A DNA stretch of 64,000 bases from Microvirga sesbaniae. Its GTDB lineage: Bacteria; Pseudomonadota; Alphaproteobacteria; Rhizobiales; Beijerinckiaceae. Made by a program: the position numbers and the translations under genes. The notes under the pieces are model-generated. The model worked only from the letters and a program-made list of their open reading frames with translations. It had not been told where the DNA came from and made no database searches. The stretch covers positions 160,228 through 224,227 of the forward strand of contig NZ_JAMXFJ010000006.1 of assembly GCF_025460805.1 (NCBI RefSeq), read 5' to 3'. Of the stretch, positions 58,690 to 64,000 are shown in pieces (the stretch's first letter is position 1; the number at the start of each line of letters is the position of its first letter).

Positions 58690-59802
58690 TCAATCCTCGT
58701 CGTGGAACAGCAGCGTCGTGTTGCCGCCGATCCCGCTCGACGCGACCGGGCGTTTCGCGCTCAGGATCGCCTCCGCCTTCGGCGAGGGGTGGCGGTTCTC
58801 GTGGATCTCGAGCCAGGCGATGCGGTGCGGCGGCACGGTGCCGTCGCCGGAATAGGGCTCCTGCGGAGTGCCCGTGGCCTTCTCGAAGAAGGACGGGTCG
58901 TCCAGGGACTCCACCACCCGGTTCACGAGGCGCGACAGGGCGCCCCCGTGCTCGGCATAGAGGTCGACGCCCTGGGCGTGCGCGAGCTCCGCGGTGGCGA
59001 CCAGGGGCTCGGCGGCGAAGACATGGTAGTCGCGGGCGCGCTTGCCGCGGTTCATCTCGAGCGGAAGCGTCCCGTCGGGCGTGACCTGGGCGAGGCCGAT
59101 CCGGGCGCTGTCGAGGCCCCACTCGGTCAGCCGCCTGTCGCCGCTGGCGATCCCGGCGGCCGTGGCGCTCAGGCCCGCCCAGTAGCGGTGGTTGTTCCGG
59201 CCGGAGACGCCCTTGCCCACGTCCTTCGCGTCGGCGACCTGCCGGCCCAGGGCCTTGAGCCAGGCCTCGACGCGCTTCTTCTGCTCCTCGTCCAGGCCCG
59301 GAGCCTGGCGGACCTGGAGATAGGCCAGGGCGAAGCCGGCGAGCGCCTGGCCCAGATTGAAATGCGCCTGCCGGGAGCGCAGGTCGGCCATGGCCTTCGC
59401 CGAAGCCCAATGATCGAGCCAGGTGAGGGCACAGGCGGCCGCGGCCGTGTTCTTCGGGCTGGATTTCACATAGGCGTTGGCGATCCGCGCCAGGGTCTTG
59501 CCATAGGCGCGCAGGGGCTCGACGGCTTCGGAATAGGCCTCCTCGGCCTCCTCGTCGATGGTCGCGCGCCGGGCGTCGTCCTGCCGGTACTTGCTCTGGG
59601 TGTCGAGGGTGATCACCGGCGCGTCCGGCGCGTCGCATTCGTATTTCGGCTTGGCCTGCACGGCGTCCTTCGCCGGCGCCGGGACGAGATAGCCGGCGCC
59701 CTGGGCCCGCGCCGGTGCGCCGCCCAGGAGCAGACCGAGAAGGGCCGTGACGGCGAGCACGGGTCGAAGCACAGGACGCGACACAGCCCATTCCACCATC
59801 AT
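58690..59802 (-). CDS. Exported alginate-lyase-like protein (polysaccharide lyase family 5)
   Basis: 370 residues from ATG 59802 (GGGGGA upstream; ATG 59799 and 59847 also possible). Signal peptide (VLAVTALLGLLLGGAPARA). PL5/AlgL pattern: ITLDTQSKYRQDDARRATID, ARIANAYV, HFNLGQALAGFALAYLQVRQ, the catalytic Asn-Asn-His-Arg-Tyr-Trp in GRNNHRYWAGLSA, and PLEMNRGKRARDYHVFAAEP. Probably cleaves mannuronate- or glucuronate-rich polysaccharide in the periplasm. No alginate biosynthesis genes are nearby, so the substrate may be another uronate polymer. Confidence 0.85.
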   Translation of the reverse strand: MMVEWAVSRPVLRPVLAVTALLGLLLGGAPARAQGAGYLVPAPAKDAVQAKPKYECDAPDAPVITLDTQSKYRQDDARRATIDEEAEEAYSEAVEPLRAYGKTLARIANAYVKSSPKNTAAAACALTWLDHWASAKAMADLRSRQAHFNLGQALAGFALAYLQVRQAPGLDEEQKKRVEAWLKALGRQVADAKDVGKGVSGRNNHRYWAGLSATAAGIASGDRRLTEWGLDSARIGLAQVTPDGTLPLEMNRGKRARDYHVFAAEPLVATAELAHAQGVDLYAEHGGALSRLVNRVVESLDDPSFFEKATGTPQEPYSGDGTVPPHRIAWLEIHENRHPSPKAEAILSAKRPVASSGIGGNTTLLFHDED

Positions 59803-59894
59803 TCGCAATCCCCCGTCGCGCCGTCCCCGGTCGGCGGGGCCGATCATGAACTAGGTGCGGGACCGCGCAATGCCAGACGGCCGAACCTTCGGAG

Positions 59895-59920
59895 GTAGGC
59901 GGTCCATTGGGGGTAGGCCG
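59895..59920. promoter_or_regulatory. GGGGTAGG-type box upstream of the PL5 gene
   Basis: GGTCCATTGGGGGTAGGCCG here resembles CCCATAGGGGTAGG at 4179-4192. It is about 100 bases upstream of the PL5 start on that strand. It may be a shared regulator site; the evidence is two visual matches only. Confidence 0.3.
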
Positions 59921-59957
59921 GCCCGGCCGCCGGTGACGACGGGTGCGCCCGTCGCGG

Positions 59958-61124
59958 TCAAATGGCGCGGTCGGAGCGCCGGGCCGTGCGGCTTCGATAG
60001 GCCAGGTGCGGCAGCAGATCCTGCCCGCGCCCGGCGGTGACGACCAGGCGCTTCACCTCGCCGCGAAGATAGGCCTGCAGGAAGCGGTCGTAGTTCCTGA
60101 ACGACACGCAGCCGTTCGAGTCGCCGCGCGGGCCGAGCATGTAGGTGTGGGCCAGGATGCCGTCGCGCCCGTAGATGGCGCCGCTGCCGCCGACCGGCGT
60201 GAGCCGAAGCGCGCGGACGCCGTGAAAGAGCGCCTCGCGTTCGGTGACCATGTAGGTGCCCGGGGGCGTCGGGCCCCTCATCCGCACGTTCACGTGGCGC
60301 GGGTTGTCCATCATGTCGCCGAGGCCCGAATGCGCCTCCAGCCTCTCGCCGTTGGGCATGATCACCACCTGGGCGCTGATGTCGTAGACGGCGGTGCCCC
60401 CGCCGCCGGTCTCGGGCGCGGGGACGAAGCGCGAGGTCGGCGCGATGCTGCCGGTGCTGCCGCCGTCGATGGACGCGTAGCTGAGCGCGTCCGCGGGCGG
60501 GGAGGCGGGCTTGATGCCGAAGAATTTCTCGATGAAGGAGCGGTTGTCGGCCTGCTGGCCGACCGGGGCGGCGGCGGCGGCCGCGACCCGTTGCGTCATC
60601 GGGGGGCGGACCGGCGCATTCGCCATCTGCGGGGCCGGGGCGGGTCTGGCCGGGAACAGGTCGGCCGGGCGCGGCACCGGCAGCGGCACGGGCGCGGAGA
60701 GAGGCATCGGCTGGAGGGCTTCCGCCATCGCCTGGACCGGAGCCGGCTGGGCGGGCGCCACGGGCACCACGGGCGCCGGGGAGGCGACCGGCGCAAGGCT
60801 CGCCTGGCGCTGCACCGGCGCCGCGAGCTCGGCCGGCAGCGGGGCGTTGCGCGCGAAGCGATGCGCCTCGGCGCCGATCAGCGGCGTCGGGCTGACCAGC
60901 GCCGGATCGAGGCTCGCCACGGCGGCTTCCCGAACCGCCGCAGGAGCGGCGACGGTGCTCACGGGCGCGGCCACCGGCGCGTCGTTCTGGCGGGTGAAAT
61001 CGACGAAGTAGGCGAGAGGGCTCATCGAGATCGCCACGAGAGCCGCCGTCGGCAGAAGATTGCGCCGCTTTCTGCGCGGGCCGCGCGGGGCGCGACCGCC
61101 CGACGGATAGGAGGAATGCAACAT
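59958..61124 (-). CDS. DUF2778 (L,D-transpeptidase-like) envelope protein
   Basis: 388 residues. One N-terminal helix (LLPTAALVAISMSPLAYFVD) after a basic start (PRGPRRKRRN), then about 190 residues of Ala/Pro-rich linker. The C-terminal DUF2778 domain has AHSGLGDMMDNPRHVNVRMR, PTPPGTYMVTERE and the catalytic-looking His and Cys in LAHTYMLGPRGDSNGCVSFR. DUF2778 proteins are related to L,D-transpeptidase-type peptidoglycan enzymes (the Tlde1 effector group); a housekeeping cell-wall role is likelier here as no T6SS genes are present. Confidence 0.85.
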   Translation of the reverse strand: MLHSSYPSGGRAPRGPRRKRRNLLPTAALVAISMSPLAYFVDFTRQNDAPVAAPVSTVAAPAAVREAAVASLDPALVSPTPLIGAEAHRFARNAPLPAELAAPVQRQASLAPVASPAPVVPVAPAQPAPVQAMAEALQPMPLSAPVPLPVPRPADLFPARPAPAPQMANAPVRPPMTQRVAAAAAAPVGQQADNRSFIEKFFGIKPASPPADALSYASIDGGSTGSIAPTSRFVPAPETGGGGTAVYDISAQVVIMPNGERLEAHSGLGDMMDNPRHVNVRMRGPTPPGTYMVTEREALFHGVRALRLTPVGGSGAIYGRDGILAHTYMLGPRGDSNGCVSFRNYDRFLQAYLRGEVKRLVVTAGRGQDLLPHLAYRSRTARRSDRAI

Positions 61125-61425
61125 GGCGAACTCTACGCAACAACTCGATGGCGCATGATCGGCGTCGAGCCCGGGATGGCGGCGTAACGGGCGCCGGACG
61201 GGTCGGGGCGTTCATGCGTGAAGCAATATCTTCACGAGTCGGATTAGACGACGGCTTGGTTAAATTAGGGATAACCGGGTGCGCTTCTGTCGAAGGAATG
61301 TGGCGCCCTTCTGCCCAATTCGCGGCGGCGAGACGGCGTGCGCTGGCTCACAGATCGCCGCGCGGGCAAGGGATATGGATGGGAAAAGGGTTGCCTTTTC
61401 CAACCGTTCAAGGGGAGACCTCGGC

Positions 61426-62046
61426 ATGGGGTTCTACGCACGTCACATCGGCCCGCGCTTCGTCAGCTGCCTGTGCGGGATGGAGGGCATCACGGCCGAG
61501 CGCGAGAAGGTCGTTCCGCAGGCCTCGGGCGTGGTGCTGGAGATCGGGATCGGTCCGGGACTGAACCTGCCGCTCTACGACCCGGCCCGCGTGACGCGGG
61601 TGATCGGGGTCGATCCCATGGCGGAGTTCCTGAACCTGGGCCGCGAGCGCCGCCGCCACTCGCCGGTTCCCCTGGAGGTCATCCGGGCCCCGGCCGAGGC
61701 GCTGCCGCTCGCGGACGGCCTCATCGATACGGCGGTGATCACCTACACCCTGTGCTCGGTGGAGGATCCGGCCCAGGCGCTGCGCGAGGTGCGACGCGTG
61801 CTCAAGCCCGATGGCCGCGTGCTGTTTCTGGAGCACGGCCTGTCGAGCGATGCCGGCGTGGCGACCTGGCAGCACCGGCTCAATCCGATCTGGCGCCGGC
61901 TCGCGGTCGGCTGCAACCTGACCCGTCCGGTCCAGCAGCTTCTCGACGAGGCCGGGTTCACGATCCGGCGCATCGAGCACTACTACCTCGACGGCGCGCC
62001 GCGGCCGGTCGGCTTCCTGTGCCAGGGCGTCGCGCAGGCCGCCTAG
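61426..62046 (+). CDS. Class I SAM-dependent methyltransferase
   Basis: 206 residues from ATG 61426 (AAGGGGAGA upstream). Motif I VVLEIGIGPGLNLPLYD, acidic residue in VIGVDPMAEF, post-motif APAEALPLADGLIDTAVITY, and LREVRRVLKPDGRVLFLEHG. This is the UbiE/PmtA-like pattern (Methyltransf_11). Its start GFYARHIGPRFVSCLCGMEG is typical of a small family in this group; phospholipid or quinone substrates are possible. A family C repeat starts at its stop. Confidence 0.9.
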   Translation: MGFYARHIGPRFVSCLCGMEGITAEREKVVPQASGVVLEIGIGPGLNLPLYDPARVTRVIGVDPMAEFLNLGRERRRHSPVPLEVIRAPAEALPLADGLIDTAVITYTLCSVEDPAQALREVRRVLKPDGRVLFLEHGLSSDAGVATWQHRLNPIWRRLAVGCNLTRPVQQLLDEAGFTIRRIEHYYLDGAPRPVGFLCQGVAQAA

Positions 62047-62244
62047 AGCATTTTTCGGCGAAGGGGATCCGGTTCGCCGTTGAAAATGCGGCAAGCCAAA
62101 GAAGAGAGATGATCCCACGCGAGTGGATACAGCTCTCGCGCGATCCCGTGCCCGGGGATCGGCCCCCGGGTCCCATGCTCTCATTCAGGAAGAAAGCATC
62201 GGATGGATCTCAAAAGTGCAAGTCCACTTTTCACGTCCGATGCT
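62044..62244. repeat. Family C (reverse) and family B elements
   Basis: 62044-62134 is a reverse-strand family C copy (AGAGCATTTTTCGGCG, CGGATCC, GGCAAGCCAAAGAAGAGAG, CGAGTGGA). 62155-62244 holds family B (AAGCATCGGATGGATCTC, AAAAGTGCAAGTCCACTTTT, ACGTCCGATGCTT). The last bases touch the stop codon of the DUF1127 gene. Confidence 0.75.
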
Positions 62245-62397
62245 TTAGCGGGCAGCCTGGCGGGCGACGACCCGGATGTCGCGGCGGCCGAGGCCGAGAT
62301 CCGCGAGTTCGCGGTCGTTGAGCGCTTCTAGTTCGCGGAAGGTCTGGCGGTAGCGGCGCCAGGAGGCGAGGCGGGCGAGGATCATGGAGGTGATCAT
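62245..62397 (-). CDS. DUF1127 protein (50 aa)
   Basis: 50 residues, preceded by AAGGAGA. Sequence ILARLASWRRYRQTFRELEA then LNDRELADLGLGRRDIRVVA is a textbook DUF1127 motif: Arg-rich helix, LN-D-x-L-x-D-G/I-L-x-R-x-D/E-I. Small Arg-rich proteins of this family bind RNA and affect phosphate/carbon metabolism in Agrobacterium and Rhodobacter. It is separated by 37 bases from the 34-residue gene upstream on the same strand. Confidence 0.85.
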   Translation of the reverse strand: MITSMILARLASWRRYRQTFRELEALNDRELADLGLGRRDIRVVARQAAR

Positions 62398-62434
62398 GGA
62401 TAGGTCTCCTTAAGGGGTGATCCGGGGCTCGGGA

Positions 62435-62539
62435 CTACCAGTCGAGCCCGGGGTGACGGCGGGCGGCTTCGCGCTGCATCTGGCGGGCTTCCGACACGAT
62501 GCTGCGGAAGAGGCGAAGCAAGCTGACGATGATCATCAT
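62435..62539 (-). CDS. 34-residue peptide gene upstream of DUF1127
   Basis: 34 residues (MMIIVSLLRLFRSIVSEARQ, MQREAARRHPGLDW) preceded by CAGGAGACC. It is amphipathic, with a hydrophobic N-terminal helix and a basic C-terminus ending HPGLDW. The strong ribosome site and adjacency to a DUF1127 gene on the same strand support it. It may be co-transcribed from the AT-rich region 62580-62720. Function unknown. Confidence 0.6.
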   Translation of the reverse strand: MMIIVSLLRLFRSIVSEARQMQREAARRHPGLDW

Positions 62540-62969
62540 GGTCTCCTGAAAGAGGATCCGGGCGGCTTGGCATTAAGGTCGAGCCCTGAACCCGTGTCTC
62601 ATACTTTGGTATAGGTAATATGACCGCTTTTGTGCGCTGCAAAAGACCGGTTATCGGCATAATCGATATGCACCTTCCGCATGTCACAAAGGTAAATGCT
62701 TTATTGCTATGCGCCTTGCGCCTGTTCAGGAGGCGAAATGCCCCCGGGACGGGCATTCCGGCGCGCCCGGCTCCCACCCGTCCGCCGCGGGCTCTCTGAA
62801 CCTTGTCGGCAGGAACGCTGTTGTTCCCCTGGCACATCATGCGGACCCGGCGGGTCGCCGACGCAGCCCTTCGGGTCCGCGCCGTAGGATGTGCCGCTCA
62901 GGGGTGTGAGCAGCGGGTCCGATGCTCTCGGGCACGATGCCCACCCGACAATGACGAGCGAGGCCCCGA
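62540..62969. promoter_or_regulatory. AT-rich regulatory gap between DUF1127 pair and methyltransferase
   Basis: 430 bases without a gene. 62600-62715 is much more AT-rich than its surroundings and holds a small palindrome CATACTTTGGTATAG (62600s), AAAAGACCGGTTATCGG and CATAATCGATATGC. This looks like the promoter of the short genes at 62.2-62.5 kb; 62750-62969 is GC-rich without notable features apart from a family B remnant near 62910-62935. Confidence 0.4.
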
Positions 62970-63635
62970 ATGACACAGGTCCGAGACGCGCTGGTGAGCC
63001 GGATGTGGCGCGGTCAGGATCCGTTCCGGAATTTCCCGGCCCGGCTGTACCGGCAGGACCAGCAGGGCTGGGGCTCGCAGCACCCCTATCTGACGGACGC
63101 GATCGAGACGCTGCGGCCCTCGGTGGTGGTCGAGGTCGGGGTCTGGAAGGGCGGTTCCGTCATCTCGCTCGCCTCGACCATGAAGGCCCTGGGGCTCGAC
63201 GGGGTGGTGATCGCGGTCGATACCTGGCTCGGCGCCTGGGACCACTGGAACAACGACGAGTGGTTCGCGCACCTGAACTTCATCAACGGCTATCCGGCGC
63301 TCTACCACACCTTCGCGGCCAATATCGTCGGGGAGGGGCTGCAGGATTACGTGCTGCCCCTGCCGCTCGACTCGGTGAATGCCGTGCACGTGCTGAAGCA
63401 CAACGACGTGCGGCCGGACGTGGTCCATATCGACGGCGGCCACGACGTGCACGCGGTCACGTCGGACCTGCGCGAATGGTGGCCGATGATCCGGCCCGGC
63501 GGCGTGCTCATCGGCGACGACTATCCGCACTGGCCCGGCGTCAAGGAGGCCTTCGACTCGTTCTTCGCCCCCGAGGGCAAGGTCCCGTTCGAGTTCGATC
63601 CGCCGAAATGCCGGATCTTCAAGGATCCGGCCTGA
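62970..63635 (+). CDS. Class I SAM-dependent methyltransferase (Methyltransf_24 type)
   Basis: 221 residues. SAM motif VVVEVGVWKGGSVISLAST, acidic residue in VIAVDTWLGAWDHW, then VVHIDGGHDVHAVTSDLREW and RPGGVLIGDDYPHWPGVKEA. This resembles the Methyltransf_24/CmcI-like group often found beside glycan or secondary-metabolite genes. Here it is a lone gene between a repeat-rich gap and a repeat cluster, so the acceptor is unknown. Confidence 0.85.
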   Translation: MTQVRDALVSRMWRGQDPFRNFPARLYRQDQQGWGSQHPYLTDAIETLRPSVVVEVGVWKGGSVISLASTMKALGLDGVVIAVDTWLGAWDHWNNDEWFAHLNFINGYPALYHTFAANIVGEGLQDYVLPLPLDSVNAVHVLKHNDVRPDVVHIDGGHDVHAVTSDLREWWPMIRPGGVLIGDDYPHWPGVKEAFDSFFAPEGKVPFEFDPPKCRIFKDPA

Positions 63636-63647
63636 TCGGCCGGGACC

Positions 63648-63958
63648 GGAGCATCGGACGGGAAAAGTGGGAACCGGTTTTGCGTGCAAAGATGCGTTCG
63701 ATCGAATGCTTGCAGCATCGGACGTGAACAGTGGCACCACGTTTCCCGTCCGATGCTCACATCCTTAAGCGGCGCATCGTTCGGGCCCCTGTCCTGATCG
63801 CTCGGCCGGATGGTCACCCCGTCGTCATCACCGGCCCGTCCAATCCACCACCACGTCATGGCCGGCCTTGTGCCGGTGATCCCGATGGTCTGAAGCGCCG
63901 CGCCTCACCGCATCGGGATGGCCGGCGAGAGCAGGGTGATGACCGGCCGGCCATGACG
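63648..63958. repeat. Family B and family A elements at the right end
   Basis: Family B copies at 63648-63690 and 63714-63760. Family A at 63852-63958 has a chimeric first arm whose left half is ATGGCCGG and right half is CCGGTGAT, and an inserted GTGATGACCGGCC before the last segment, like the unit at 54957-55065. No gene is visible after 63635. Confidence 0.75.
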
Positions 63959-64000
63959 GGAGAGCGTTTCCGATCGGACAAGCACACCGCTCAACTCCAC

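Noticed and set aside
59958..61124. Type VI secretion effector for the DUF2778 protein
   Set aside because: The domain is related to Tlde1, but there is an N-terminal membrane segment and no T6SS or immunity gene nearby, so a cell-wall role is preferred.

Overview
The window is high-GC DNA that looks like a chromosomal segment of a Rhizobiales bacterium, in the Methylobacteriaceae range (Microvirga or Methylobacterium-like). This is inferred from the gene content: a NepR-like anti-sigma protein, HisKA_3/LuxR two-component pairs, a BTLCP transglutaminase-like protease, DUF1127 and DUF2778 proteins, a GatCAB set, and many intergenic palindromes. There are no transposases, phage genes, CRISPR arrays or rRNAs. 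One tRNA gene, tRNA-Gln(CTG), is present.

Region by region. 1-2.8 kb: the 5' end of a GAF-domain protein, two paralogous one-helix membrane peptides, a secreted cysteine peptidase-like protein and a small conserved protein. 3.3-6.5 kb: a signalling island with a sensor histidine kinase translationally coupled to a LuxR-type regulator, and a second LuxR-type regulator transcribed divergently. 6.7-20.6 kb: a helix-hairpin-helix protein, then a 2919-residue RTX animal-type haem peroxidase with a roughly 580-residue alanine-rich coiled coil inside it, its type I secretion ABC transporter and membrane-fusion protein, and a PAS-GGDEF diguanylate cyclase. 21-25.5 kb: a periplasmic M20 amidohydrolase, a NepR-like protein overlapping a single-domain response regulator, and two stress or envelope proteins. 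25.9-29.6 kb: a PAS sensor kinase and a LuxR regulator separated by repeats. 30-35.2 kb: tRNA-Gln, ruvX, and a complete sugar ABC transporter operon. 35.3-42.7 kb: a UPF0173 metal-dependent hydrolase, gatC-gatA and, 3 kb further on, gatB, with a DMT exporter and small proteins between. 42.8-51.8 kb: SGNH hydrolase, two GNAT acetyltransferases, a zinc-ribbon adenylate/guanylate cyclase, an rcnR-rcnA nickel/cobalt efflux operon with a visible operator, two glutathione transferases, PsiF-like and DUF2147 proteins, and ndk. 51.8-64 kb: a molybdopterin oxidoreductase, small secreted proteins, an MltB-type transglycosylase, purM-purN, a PL5 alginate-lyase-like protein, a DUF2778 protein, two methyltransferases, and two very short genes (DUF1127 and a 34-residue protein).

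The intergenic space is filled by three repeat families. Family A is a roughly 95-bp element with an outer stem CACGTCAT/ATGACGTG and three inner hairpins whose arms occur in two interchangeable types. Family B is a roughly 50-bp nested palindrome (AGCATCGGA...TCCGATGCT around AAAAGTG...CACTTTT). Family C is a roughly 90-bp element beginning near TTTCCACTC. They account for most gaps over 300 bp and often sit directly at gene ends.

The strongest candidate for an unusual system is the 7.4-20.6 kb locus: a giant secreted peroxidase whose catalytic domain is split by a repeat-built coiled coil, with its own exporter and a neighbouring cyclic-di-GMP synthase. All functional calls rest on motifs read by eye; no database search was run.
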